NCBI GenBank assembly: GCA_035771165.1
Contig: JAWNZC010000234.1
Coordinates: 3,815,001-3,879,000, forward strand
From: Paragorgia papillata
Taxonomy: Eukaryota; Cnidaria; Anthozoa; Scleralcyonacea; Coralliidae
Direction: 5' to 3'
DNA: 64,000 bases
Shown: one piece after another, positions 23,146-34,477 of the stretch
Layout: every line of letters begins with the position of its first letter
Position numbering within the stretch: position 1 is the stretch's first letter
Translations under genes and position numbers: made by a program
Notes under the pieces: model-generated
What the model saw: only the letters and a program-made list of their open reading frames with translations
The model's database searches: none
What the model was told of the DNA's origin: nothing

Positions 23146-24060
23146 CAGGGGCGCCGGAGCCACCGGGGCAGCGGGGGCAGCTGCCCCCCCCCCCCCCCCT
23201 TGCCCTCACACCGCGGGGGCAGCACGGGGGCAAGCAGTTGCCCTTTCACGTAAGAGGAATGTTTTCTACAGGAATTGCCATTTGTTTTATTGTATTAAAT
23301 GACTTTTGTATATATTAATACCTCAAATGTCTCACAAGCTAACTTATTACTGCAGACCATGGAGAAGCAGCAAACTAATTTTGCCTTAGGTTAGCTGTGT
23401 CCAACCTCGTTCTCAGGGCGTTTTTGAGATTTGGAGGGTGGGAAAAAGCCCTGGCATCGGCTAGTCACAGCACCCAAAAATACTGGGTGTAATAAATTAG
23501 CAATTTAGTTTAGTATGCAAAATCATTCTGAGTAATGGCAGCCCCGTTGGGAGAAGTTCATTGTAATGGCGGTCCTATTCAGTCCCGTTGGCGGTCCCGT
23601 TGAAGCTTTTTGATCATAACTGGCACAAAACTATGCATAAATATGTTTCGCGAGGAATTTTAAGAAAAGCAAGCAACCAATGAAAATGCCGAATCCAACA
23701 GCCGATGCCAGAACGTTTCCCCACCTTACCAATATCAAAAAGGCCCTGGGCACAAGACACAGCTCAACCTTGTTCTGACTTTTTTTTTCACTTGGCAGGT
23801 GTTTTTTGATTCGTTATAAAGTTGCCATGTTTTCTTAAATGTAAGTAGGAATGTAGCATCAATATTTACAATTCAGTCGTTGAATTTTCTTTCTCAATAC
23901 ATTGTCATTCATTATATTATACCGTTATGCTTTTTGGTTATTTTATGATATAGAGAAAAATTGACGAACATTATTTACCACATGCAAAAATGAATGCTGA
24001 GAAAAGGTGCCCATTTTATATGGGTGCCCCCGCCGCCTTAAGTAGCTTCCGGCGCCCCTG
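23146..24060. mobile_element. Non-autonomous hAT element
   Basis: 915 bp with ends CAGGGGCGCCGGAGCC and CTTCCGGCGCCCCTG, flanked by a perfect 8-bp target duplication CATATAGA (23138-23145 and 24061-24068). Subterminal GC-rich parts include a long C-run at 23186. No transposase frame inside. Confidence 0.92.
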
Positions 24061-24068
24061 CATATAGA

Positions 24069-24450
24069 TAATATTTCAGACGACCCTCATTTAAAGCTAA
24101 AGCTCCGTAAAATACACAAAAACCGCTCTATCTCGTGAAAATTCAGCCATCACTACATTCGTCAAAAACTTGGCTTTCCGTTCATTTCTCTTTCATCATC
24201 TTTGCAGCTCGACTGAAACGTTAATTAGTATACAAACCGGCTTTGGCTTCACAAAAGCTCTCGCCGTATGCATACTAACGTTTCTCGAGCTGCGAAGATG
24301 AATGTTTGGGTCGAAAGAGTAATGAACCGGAAGCCAAGTTCTTGACAAATGTATGCCGATGGCAATTTTGGCGAGATCGAGCGGTTTTTGTGGATTTTAC
24401 GGAGCTTCAAATGAGGGCCGTCGCGAAATATTAGAGAGCTTAAGCAAGTG
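24069..24450. mobile_element. Foldback element
   Basis: Arms of about 170 bp: AGCTCCGTAAAATACACAAA and CCGCTCTATCTCG on the left face GTGGATTTTACGGAGCT and CGAGATCGAGCGG on the right; the centre is near 24240. The hAT at 23146 landed at its left edge. Confidence 0.8.
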
Positions 24451-25060
24451 CAACGCGAACTTCAAGGACAACGTCCTTAATACAGTAGAATTTTCCTTGC
24501 ACAACAAAGAAGATGAATAATTTTTAGTCCAAAGAATAATCTTAACGCTATTCCCGTTCTACAAAGCAAATTGACAACACTGCTCGCGTGCAAGAGGGTG
24601 TACATTTTGGCTAAGCCACTGGAAAGGGAGAGGGCTGTTAAAGTGGGTGTGACTGAGATTTATGTTATTGTTCGCCAAATTCAAGACCACGTGACGTTGA
24701 ACCTGCATGATCGAGCAACAACAAGAAACTATTTCTAAAAAGAAATAGCTGTTTCGTTCCTGTCAGCCTCTTACAAGAGGGTGTTGCATGCCGATTGGGG
24801 ACAATCATGAAGAAATTTAGCTCGGCCAATTCCCGCCAGTGGTCTGACGCGACAAGGCCTACAATTTTGGAAGCAAAATTTTTTTAAGGTTACGCTGTCG
24901 CGGAGAGGTAACGTTCTGCGTATAAGTACAATTGGTTGTTGACCTACGGGGGAACTGAATTTGAACAGATTGAATTTGAACTTGATGTCATTCAATGGAG
25001 TCGTTTTCTTGATAATCATCAACAAAACATACAGCGGGACAGTCGCACTTCCTGTTTCTT
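24451..25060. other. Segment without recognised gene
   Basis: A minus-strand frame of 109 codons (24771-25100) has no motif I recognise and runs into the next element. Nothing else seen. Confidence 0.5.
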
Positions 25061-25063
25061 TTA

Positions 25064-25385
25064 CGCCTAGTTTATACGTCGGACAATCGTCGCATTTCAA
25101 ACGAATTTACAGTAATTTAATCAATTAAATGGGGAGTAAATTCGTCTAAGACGTTGTACCGTGACATCCGTCGTGATCCGACTTAAATGCGACGTCACGG
25201 CGCAACGAATTAAATGTATAAATTTCCTGCTCTTAATTTAATTTTTTGTGTTTTAATGTGCAAAACATTACATTTGTCTGAATTAATTTCTCTTAATTTT
25301 CATTGACAATCGACGAAGTTAATATGAATTATAAATTTGTCTTTATAATTAAATTGCGACGATTGTGCGATCTATAAACCAGGCC
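25064..25385. mobile_element. TIR element, Harbinger-like by target site
   Basis: 322 bp with ends CGCCTAGTTTATACGTCGGA and, inverted, GGCCTGGTTTATAGATCGC, followed by ACAATCGTCGCA on both sides. Flanked by TTA on each side (25061-25063 and 25386-25388), a 3-bp target site as used by PIF/Harbinger. Resembles the ends of the element at 58191. Confidence 0.7.
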
Positions 25386-25388
25386 TTA

Positions 25389-27509
25389 CCTGCTAGCGTC
25401 TCGCAATTTTCTTGAGAACGCAATTATTTTGGCAACGTTTTATTTGCCTGTCAGAGGTGAATAGGAGAAATGTACATGTGGCGTCAGTACGACGGAAATT
25501 TTGCAGTTATTTATATGTAGATACATAAAATGTCGCTGTTTAGGAAAGCCGGCTACATTAGCGGTCATTTATGCCACCTATATTTAAGTTAAAATTTATT
25601 AAATAATCTTCAATCTGTGTGTAATTCTTTCAAAGTTTGTATTTGATCGGAATAAATACTGGAGTGATTGAGTAGATTTTCCAAGGCCACTGACTCGACC
25701 CGACCTTTCGGAATGCTATTCGCCCAATTTCAATATCTTTATTATTACTCGGGCTAATGTGGTAGCCGAGTCTATGTTTCGAAATGGCAATCATTATATC
25801 ATATCATCCCATCAGGCTTTGCGAAACTGATGCGTGCATGCCAAATGCTTTGCTTTCCTGATGTCTGATCAAGTCTTTCTCGTCTCGGATGTGTTTTGTG
25901 TGTTCACATACATAGTTTTTGGTCAGTAATGTCGCTGGCAAGTATCTTGATATTATATACGCTTACAATCGCACACGCCGTTAATAGCTGTGTTGATATT
26001 CAATACCCGAAGAGACTCGACATATGAACGCTGTATACATGTGTGGAAATACGATAAATACAGGCAATCGTGTTTTGTTATGGCAAATTGTGTTTTCTAT
26101 CGGAGAACTGGATTGTGTTTTGACATAATTTTGTCTGTGACCAATGTGTTTAATAGACTTTAGATCTTATTAGCACTGCATGTGACAACCTGCGTATGTA
26201 TATGATTGCAGCTTCGATAACACTTCAGTACCTTTTACCCAAAACACTGACCTTCACGTACTATATATAGCACTGTGATTTTGCAGTAGCCCGAGTGAAC
26301 GCCTGACCAGGCGTCTTGTTAAATCTAAAGCGCCAACGAGCAGTTAGAATGCAATTTCGGAGAATTCAAAAAGGGGGAAGTTCCTACAGTACGCGGCATT
26401 CGCTTGTTCGTAGTATTGTATGATTCACTTCACATGGGATTGTTTACGTCGTTCATGATCAGCTAATTGTGCTAGATCAGCAATATTATTTCACTTCGTT
26501 TTGGCGTTTAACCACGCCTACAACTAAATTTTTTATGCGGAATTTTGATTTCATTGGATAAGATCGAAGTTTTGGCTTATGCTGCCAACAACACTGCACT
26601 GCGATTGGACTATTTTCATCTGTGATGACAGTTTCTTTTGTGACGTCAATGGAAAGCTAACACAGTAACAGTTTCGTTCCTGTGGGGAACGAAACAAAAA
26701 GCAAGATTTTACATTAGAGCAGCGAGGCGCTCAGGCGCGTACCTACAAGTGCTACAACGAAAGTTCTTCCGTAATGGTTTCGATATAAATTCCACTTCAT
26801 TTGGACATTATATGCATAGATGGCCCCTCATGAAAACTCCCTTTGCAAAGAATATTTAATAAAGTGCAGTAAATTCGAATAAACGATCAATGGTCGGACC
26901 GAACACAGTGAGAGCCGAGGTAAAATAATGATACAATACTGTTTTGCCAACAGTACAACTAAAACTAAAATTCGCTTTTTTCTTAATATGAATGGGTGTG
27001 CTAAATTATATGTCGTAAGTTGAGTTGCCTTCATTGAATATTAAATGCACTAAATGTCTGGTGTGTTGCGTTTCATAAACAACGGTGAGGACTGGCAATT
27101 GTCGTATGCGTATCAGTTTACGTACACGTATAATTAAAGAATAACTAAAGTATTTATAAGAAACATTGCCATCTGACAACAAAAGTGCAAAACTCCGATT
27201 TAATAATGGCACGGAGACGACAAATGCTTTTCGACTGCGTTGTTCCTTGGTTTTCTTTTATTAATAATTTGTAGACATGCGGCGATTTATGATAATTTCA
27301 ATTTATTCACACTATTTTTAATACTTACAATGAAAAATACAAAGTTTACATAGTGATACATAAATAAATCAGAGTTAGATATAAAACAAAATATTTTATG
27401 AAAGAATATACATATGTGAGAGTGTAATTAAAGTATAAAGCTTTCGAGTTTATTAATCACTGCCTATATTTACATATTAATAAGTTTGGGGATCAGCAGA
27501 GGATGAAAT
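25389..27509. other. Segment without recognised gene
   Basis: AT-rich, no frame above about 70 codons with any motif. A short hairpin GTTTCGTTCC/GGGAACGAAAC lies at 26665-26693. Confidence 0.6.
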
Positions 27510-27512
27510 ATA

Positions 27513-27674
27513 GAGCGTTTTCACTCACGTGATCGGTGGCCCCATGGGGGTGGTGAAACAATACGAAATATTGGAATGAGAAAGAGCTAATTCCCATACC
27601 GTACACCAATATGGCCGCCATTTCATTGTTTTGGTACACCAATATGGCCGCCGTGACGTCAGATGAAAACGCTC
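27513..27674. mobile_element. Short MITE with TA target
   Basis: 162 bp; ends GAGCGTTTTCACTCACGTG and, inverted, GAGCGTTTTCATCTGACGT, flanked by TA. Contains two copies of GTACACCAATATGGCCGCC (27600 and 27636). Confidence 0.85.
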
Positions 27675-27675
27675 T

Positions 27676-28890
27676 ATTAAGATCGTGTCGAACTAACAAA
27701 ATAGACATTGTATAATACGAGAAAGAAATTCAGATCAACCTTGGTGACTTAATATTTTTTACATTGAAACAGAAAGGGTTTTTAAATCACTGGCAATATT
27801 TTCCCAGATTTTTGTAGCTGAGAATCTTATAAATGTTTGTTTACAATAATTAGTCCGGCGGGAAGAAAATAGTTCGCGCTACGGCTAATTTGCTCACAAT
27901 GCCAGAGTGTGAATTATTTGAGTGAGCCATGCATGAGTTAGCGCTTGATACGATTGTGTAATGTTCAAGGATGATAATTTTAATGCCACGTAAAGTCCAT
28001 CATGAAACCGAACGCCGATCATCTACACAACGATGGACCATGCACCATATATATTGTTTTCGTCTTATAAAGAAATGGGCGACTTAAAAACTCTCACGGT
28101 CCTGTTAAAACCAATCCGATCTTTTTGAGGTGATTTCTTTGTGCACACAATCATATTATTGAATATACTAATATCTAAAATTGACGCAAATCAATGTAAA
28201 ATATAAAGTTTGTCATAAAAATGACTGACTACAGTATACACTATACAGCACGGTCGCTGACTTAAGTTCGTAGGTCGTCAAAAACCGAATTCCTACCGAA
28301 TTTTGTTAACGAAATACAAGGGTACTCCTTTGGACTTGGAAATATCATGTTTCTTGTGGATTTTTAGAAGTCACTATAACCGACATCGTGCCGTTTAACG
28401 AAGAACAAAGTTATAATCTAATGTAAGCCATATGAAAGAATACACTGGCCATGCCTGTTCAAGATCACGTGACGCTCAGGCGTGCAATTTTCAACATCAA
28501 ACCGGAAGTTCTATTGTTTCAGAGCGGAGTTTCGGTTGTTCCCAGGTTGTTCCTGCAATCTGATTCTAATCCAGTCTCAGAGCCCGCGATGCCTTAGGTT
28601 AATACTTCAAGTACCACAAACACTCTGCCCAAGCCACAGACTGACAGAATTACAATAAGCCATATTTGCACGATGCATTTTTCATATTTCCAGAATGTAG
28701 TACTCTAGGTATATATAGAGTTCACTGGCGAAGACCTGAAAGGCTGACTGCCAATAAAAAAGTGAGGCAATGGATAATTTTTCGACGTCAGTTCTAGGCC
28801 CCTACGCGGTCATCTTAGATGTCAGTCTTAGTCTTTTTTCTCGCGACCGAACCACAGGCAGCCCAAAACCATAGTCACTGGAAAGGGAGA
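27676..28890. other. Segment without recognised gene
   Basis: No coding region. 28700-28810 resembles 22925-23040 (GAGTTCACTGG complement, GGCTGACT, AAAAAGTGAGGC), a degenerate copy of the end of the repeat block. Confidence 0.6.
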
Positions 28891-28897
28891 GGGCTGT

Positions 28898-29262
28898 TGA
28901 TGCTTGTTGATGCTTGATGATGCTTGTTGATGCTTGTTGATACTTGTGTATGGTTGTTGATGCTTGTTGATGCCTGTTAATTGATGCTTGTTGATGCTTG
29001 TTGATGCCTGTTGATGCCCGTTAATGCTTGTTGATGCTTGTTGATGCTTGTTGATGCTTGTTGATGCTTGTTGATGCTTGTTGATGCTTGTTGATGCTTG
29101 TTGATGCTTGTTGATGCTTGTTGATGCTTGTGTATGGCTGTTGATGCTTGTGTATGGTTGTTGGTGGTTGTTGATGTTTGTGTATGCTTGTTTATGGTTG
29201 TTGTTGCCTGTGTATGTATGGTTGTTGATGCTTGTGTATAGTTGTTGATGCTATGTAGTATA
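28898..29262. repeat. Decamer minisatellite TTGATGCTTG
   Basis: About 36 units of 10 bp, near-perfect at 29028-29130 and more variable (TGTATGGTTG) toward the end. Unrelated in sequence to the CTGCATTAGA satellite but with the same period. Open frames here are repeat artefacts. Confidence 0.95.
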
Positions 29263-29314
29263 TAGTAGGGCTCTATATCGTGTATTATATGCAGTACATT
29301 GTGTTGTGTAGATA

Positions 29315-30685
29315 TTGTGTACACATATATGGTGGGCTCAATATGCATTTGGTGACTGCGTGTCATGGAATTACAACCGAATTTTGGAACTCAGGAATCC
29401 TGCCAAGGAAGTAATAACAGTTAATAAAGTGAAGAAATCGATGTCTAACATGACTGGAAAATCTGACAAAGCTAAGGGAAATCTTATTAGGAATGAAAAG
29501 TCCTATAGCTGTTCTGTCTGCAACAAGACGTTTGGTTATTTATCAAGTTTAAGACGTCATATGTTAACACATTCCGAAGAGAAACCATTTAAGTGTGATA
29601 TCTGTGACATGAAATTTTCTGACTCAAGTAACTTACTTGTTCATAAAAGAACACATACTGGAGAGAAACCATTCAAATGTGATGTCTGTGAGAAGACATT
29701 TTCCCAATCAAGTCACTTACTAGTTCATAAAAGAACACATACTGGGGAGAAATCATTCAAATGTGATGTCTGTGAGAAGACATTTACTCACTCAAGTAAC
29801 TTACTAGTTCATAAAAGAACACATACTGGAGAGAAACCATTCAAATGTGATGTCTGTGAGAAGACATTTTCCCATTCAAGTCACTTACTAGTTCATAAAA
29901 GAAGACATACTGGGGAGAAATCATTCAAATGTGATATCTGTGACAAGACATTTTACCAATCAAGTAACTTACTAGTTCATAAAAGAACACATACTGGGGA
30001 GAAATCATTCAAATGTGATATCTGTGACAAGACATTTTCCCAATCAAGTCACTTACTAGTTCATAAAAGAACACATACTGGAGAGAAACCATTCAAATGT
30101 GATGTCTGTGAGAAGACATTTACTCACTCAAGTAACTTACTAGTTCATAAAAGAACACATACTGGAGAGAAACCATTCAAATGTGATGTCTGTGAGAAGA
30201 CATTTTCCCATTCAAGTCACTTAGTAGCTCATAAAAGAACACATACTGGAGAGAAACCATTCAATTGTGATATCTGTGACAAGAGATTTTCTCAATCAAG
30301 TCACTTACTAGTTCATAAAAGAACACATACTGGAGAGAAACCATTCAAATGTGATATCTGTGACAAGAGATTTTCTGACTCTAGTTCCTTAGTATATCAT
30401 AAAAGAACACATACTGGAGAGAAGCCATTCAAGTGTGATACATGTGACAAGACATTTAGCCAATCAAGTCACTTAATGTCACACCAAAGAACTCATACAA
30501 AAGAAAACACCTTCAAATGTGGTTTCTGCAATGGAACATTTGGTAGTGAAATACTTGATAGACATTTGTTAATCCATGAACTGGAAGCGATCGAACCAAC
30601 TGGGATGGAGTACATATGTTTACAATGTGATGCCAGATTTGACTTAGCCTGTGATTTGGTAAGTCATGTGAACAAAGGTCATTAA
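29315..30685 (+). CDS. Poly-C2H2 zinc-finger protein
   Basis: Open frame of 456 codons. After about 65 residues without motif there are twelve canonical C2H2 fingers joined by HTGEKPF or HTGEKSF linkers. A slightly shortened finger (CGFCNGTFGSEILDRHLLIH) and a last C2H2 with a three-residue H-H spacing at the C-terminus follow. Helix residues repeat: fingers 3-4-5 (QSSH, HSSN, HSSH) recur as 7-8-9, indicating an internal three-finger duplication. Such proteins bind DNA in the nucleus; the target cannot be read from sequence. The true start may be a downstream ATG (29441, MSNMTGKSD), or the 5' part may be an exon beginning after the CAG at about 29393. The only intact host-type gene in the window; the downstream flank shows no poly-A signal I would vouch for. 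Confidence 0.88.
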   Translation: MCTHIWWAQYAFGDCVSWNYNRILELRNPAKEVITVNKVKKSMSNMTGKSDKAKGNLIRNEKSYSCSVCNKTFGYLSSLRRHMLTHSEEKPFKCDICDMKFSDSSNLLVHKRTHTGEKPFKCDVCEKTFSQSSHLLVHKRTHTGEKSFKCDVCEKTFTHSSNLLVHKRTHTGEKPFKCDVCEKTFSHSSHLLVHKRRHTGEKSFKCDICDKTFYQSSNLLVHKRTHTGEKSFKCDICDKTFSQSSHLLVHKRTHTGEKPFKCDVCEKTFTHSSNLLVHKRTHTGEKPFKCDVCEKTFSHSSHLVAHKRTHTGEKPFNCDICDKRFSQSSHLLVHKRTHTGEKPFKCDICDKRFSDSSSLVYHKRTHTGEKPFKCDTCDKTFSQSSHLMSHQRTHTKENTFKCGFCNGTFGSEILDRHLLIHELEAIEPTGMEYICLQCDARFDLACDLVSHVNKGH

Positions 30686-32338
30686 AGAGCTAGTGTACTG
30701 TACACACTGTAAGGATAAAGTCACCCAAACTATTGAAATTATAGCATCCCTGGCATACTTTAATAGTTTGGGTGCAAATTTATCTGGTCCACATGCTTTA
30801 TCTGGTCCACATGCTTTATCAGTCTTAAGTTTCTTCAGGTTCTATGAAGTACAGTAGCATCATTCGATTGACAATGCAATGTGCATCACTATACATATAA
30901 CACCAAGAGTGTATAAGCAGGGCATGAGATTGGAAATTTTTAGCAGTATCCAGTACAATAGTGGCACTTAAAATCTGGTATCCCTCCTTGAAAATTAGTA
31001 TCCCACATTTGGATAGTAGATATTGCAATAAGCAGTATCCAAACAAGGTTAACTTTTACTTAACACAACAATAGACTGGAAAGTTTGTACCACACAACAG
31101 AGATCTCTGTTGTGCATTTTCAGGCTGACAATTGCCTGCATATAAGAAATATACGAATCTCCATTGCACATTTAAGAACTTTCCAGTCTGGCTGAGAACA
31201 TTATTCATACTACACTGCATTGTAGTGTATGCCTAGCTGTACAATAACGCATTGATAAGAGTGTTAATACTTTAGTTTATTTACGTCTTGAACATAATTG
31301 TAAAGTGTCCATGGCATTGTCAAAATCCATCAAATTTAGGACTATGTAGTGTGACTGTAAAAACAATGAATAACACAAGATTGAAAAAAATACACAGCAT
31401 ATTGTAATCTTGTTCCCAGAGCTTGTAATCATTTTGTCCAGCAATGGCTTCTTGTTGCTGATACTACTTCATGTATGCCTATCACTTAATCCTGGCGCGC
31501 ACTGGGAATGAGATTACAGTTCGTCAAATTTTCCACCAACATTTGCAGACAAGAAGTGAAGAACAACAACAATCAATTGGGATATAGCTGCTCAACAATT
31601 GTTCACTATCCCAATTTTCATGGTATCCCCACGGGATACTGAGCTTATGCATGATGCCCAGTATCCAAACTTAAAATCTGGTATCCTCGGGATACCGCAA
31701 ATCTCTGATGCCCTGATAAGCGTGTAATAAGGAAATTGTAATTATAGACTATAGTTGTAAGATATTTAATAGAATAGGATATTATAATATAACAATAGAG
31801 TTAGTGTTTGCAGGGATAAATATGTTTTTGGCCCAATTCAGGCTCATTTTAGCCTGAGCCGAAGGTGGGGGTTAAAATTTGCCAAAACATATGACCAAGA
31901 ACATCAACTGTAGTACTACTATAATAATTTTATTGGCTATTTAGAAAAAATCAAAGTCAATATACAGTAAACAGTATCTTGAACAGTACCACTTCCATGT
32001 CAGTGTGTATTTCATTGCCACAAGTATATACATAAGTCATAACTTGGCAGAAAAATGCAACATTTGTCATCAAAACAATCTTTGCTCCAAAGTTTTGACA
32101 AGAAAAGTATACAATTTCATGAACAACAAACCAATAATGATTTAGAGCTGTTAAAACTGGTAGAAAATTATTCATTTTATGCCTGATAAAATTATTACAT
32201 GTATAATAAAATGTAGTATATTTTATATTTTAGTTAGGTATTTAGTTTTCAGTTATACATGTAAATACACAACCACATCAGCTAATGCTTATCACGTATA
32301 AATAAATAGAGAATAATATATGGATGTGCGGAAATATG
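30686..32338. other. Segment without recognised gene, with two dyads
   Basis: Dyads at 30722-30775 (CACCCAAACTATTGAAA facing CTTTAATAGTTTGGGTG) and 31073-31189 (AGACTGGAAAGTT facing AACTTTCCAGTCT, with an inner perfect palindrome CACAACAGAG/CTCTGTTGTG). Both look like small MITEs. No gene. Confidence 0.65.
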
Positions 32339-32452
32339 AAATTTATTTTGAGTATTGACCAGGATATCTCACGAGTGAGCGAAGTGAACGAGTGACATAT
32401 CCTGTTCAACATGAGAAATAAATGTCATATTTCCAAGCATCCATGTTTTGTT
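32318..32452. repeat. Foldback dyad with CGTTCACTTCGCTCACTCG-type centre
   Basis: ATGGATGTGCGGAAATATGA and its complement near 32430-32450 enclose GATATCTCACGAGTGAGCG and GAACGAGTGACATATC. A similar architecture occurs at 63550-63690. Confidence 0.7.
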
Positions 32453-32628
32453 CTGTTTATTATATAAAAAAATTGTCCTATTGCCTTGCAAAAATTGCAT
32501 TAAACTATAATGCTGATTCAGCGGTAATCGTCACATGTGCGATTATCATAAATAATCGCACATGTGAGATTATCACTTTTATTAGTGGCGGAAAAATCAA
32601 TAAAACACTCTATTTTATTAATAAATAC

Positions 32629-32740
<112 letters not shown>

Positions 32741-32879
32741 TTATTATTATTACTGGCTAGTTTGGTACATGTAACAGTAAGTAAATTTCAAAAATATTTT
32801 GAATTAATGTCCTATCACTTAATTAATAAAATAGATCTAGCTAAGACTGATGTTGTGGCAGAGAAGGAAGCAGGGAAAA

Positions 32880-33414
32880 GCTACTGTCCCTCGTACACAA
32901 TATCCCAGGTGGGGTAGGCCCGTCTGGGGGGCCAGAGAAGTGGATACCTAGCTGAGGAGGGGCTCCTGGCAGCTATTCGAACATGGCCTCCAACATATCT
33001 GGTCAGTGAGGCGTTGAGGTGCGTGCCACCTCAGACCCGGAGCAGAGGAATGGCTAATCCGGTTTCTTGCCCGTTGGTACTATCGAGCAAAGGTAGTGTA
33101 CCGAGCTATTTGACCGTACCAGGCCTTATGAGCCTCCACAGAGAACGTGGATCGTGGATCTAGCACAAGCCGGGGGTGCCAACTGCTGGGTTGGAGCTCG
33201 TGTACCCCAGCTACTCTGTGTAGGGGAGGGAGAATTGACTGCGATTTGATTTGCAAAGAAGCATTCTTTGTGAATCGAGTCATGTTTTGATTTAGTGGGG
33301 AGAGGCGGTGTCCGGGGGACAGCGATTCCCTGCTACAGATTTTTGAGAAACAAAAAAAAATCCCCCACTGAAGAAAAAAGAAAAGAAAAAAAAGATATAT
33401 ATATATATATATAT
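32880..33414. other. GC-richer segment ahead of the retrozyme array
   Basis: Noticeably richer in G and C than its surroundings, ends in an A-rich stretch and a (TA)n tract at 33393-33414. Could be part of a non-LTR or SINE-type element, but I find no RT motif or box-B-like promoter to prove it. Confidence 0.4.
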
Positions 33415-33415
33415 A

Positions 33416-33473
33416 GTTCAATCTACAGACACGGTGTTTCGCTGTACAACAGCTCATCAGTGTAGCTTGGAAC
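33416..33473 (-). ncRNA. Hammerhead ribozyme, unit 1
   Basis: Minus strand: helix I CTACA/TGTAG plus outer GTTC/GAAC with internal loop; CTGATGA; helix II GCTG/CAGC with loop TTGTA; GAAA; short helix III (ACA/TGT); GTC. Predicted cleavage between the bases complementary to 33428 and 33427. Confidence 0.88.
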
Positions 33474-33692
33474 AATCTGAATGAATTTCATCAATTACTT
33501 ATACACATGCGATCGTCGGTGACAACCGCATATGGGACAGCATCGGTGAAGTACATTCAGATAGCGTGAAGTGCGCATGGGCCCAGAGTGCTCAAACTTC
33601 CACAAGGGTAGTGAGCGTTGCATTATCGCTAATAGGTACCCACGGCAACTTCACAGAGTGCTCAACAACACCGAAGTGAAGGAGCGTATATA

Positions 33693-33750
33693 GTTCAATC
33701 TACAGACACGGTGTTTCGCTGTACAACAGCTCATCAGTGTAGCTTGGAAC
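33693..33750 (-). ncRNA. Hammerhead ribozyme, unit 2
   Basis: Identical core and stems to unit 1. Confidence 0.88.
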
Positions 33751-33969
33751 AATCTGAATGAATTTCATCAATTACTTATACACATGCGATCGTCGGTGAC
33801 AACCGCATATGGGACAGCATCGGTGAAGTACATTCAGATAGCGTGAAGTGCGCATGGGCCCAGAGTGCTCAAACTTCCACAAGGGTAGTGAGCGTTGCAT
33901 TATCGCTAATAGGTACCCACGGCAACTTCACAGAGTGCTCAACAACACCGAAGTGAAGGAGCGTACATA

Positions 33970-34027
33970 GTTCAATCTACAGACACGGTGTTTCGATCTA
34001 CAACAGCTCATCAGTGTAGCTTGGAAC
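33970..34027 (-). ncRNA. Hammerhead ribozyme, unit 3 (helix II damaged)
   Basis: CTGATGA, GAAA and GTC are kept, but the 3' side of helix II reads GATC instead of CAGC, leaving two mismatches of four pairs. Probably inactive or weak. Confidence 0.8.
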
Positions 34028-34246
34028 AATCTGAATGAATTTCATCAATTACTTATACACATGCGATCGTCGGTGACAACCGCATATGGGACAGCATCGG
34101 TGAAGTACATTCAGATAGCGTGAAGTGCGCATGGGCCCAGAGTGCTCAAACTTCCACAAGGGTAGTGAGCGTTGCATTATCGCTAATAGGTACCCACGGC
34201 AACTTCACAGAGTGCTCAACAAAACCGAAGTGAAGGAGCGTACATA

Positions 34247-34304
34247 GTTCAATCTACAGACACGGTGTTTCGCTGTACAACAGCTCATCAGTGTAGCTTG
34301 GAAC
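34247..34304 (-). ncRNA. Hammerhead ribozyme, unit 4
   Basis: Intact core. This unit is the one split further along by the hAT insertion (34478-36769); the ribozyme itself is untouched, but transcription through the unit would include 2.3 kb of hAT. Confidence 0.88.
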
Positions 34305-34477
34305 AATCTGAATGAATTTCATCAATTACTTATACACATGCGATCGTCGGTGACAACCGCATATGGGACAGCATCGGTGAAGTACATTCAGATAGCGTGA
34401 AGTGCGCATGGGCCCAGAGTGCTCAAATTTCCACAAGGGTAGTGAGCGTTGCATTATCGCTAATAGGTACCCACGGC

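Noticed and set aside
28977..29366. Minus frame rich in NKHQQASTSI
   Set aside because: Translation of the TTGATGCTTG minisatellite.
33080..33475. 131-codon minus frame
   Set aside because: Crosses the (TA)n tract and the retrozyme unit; no motif.
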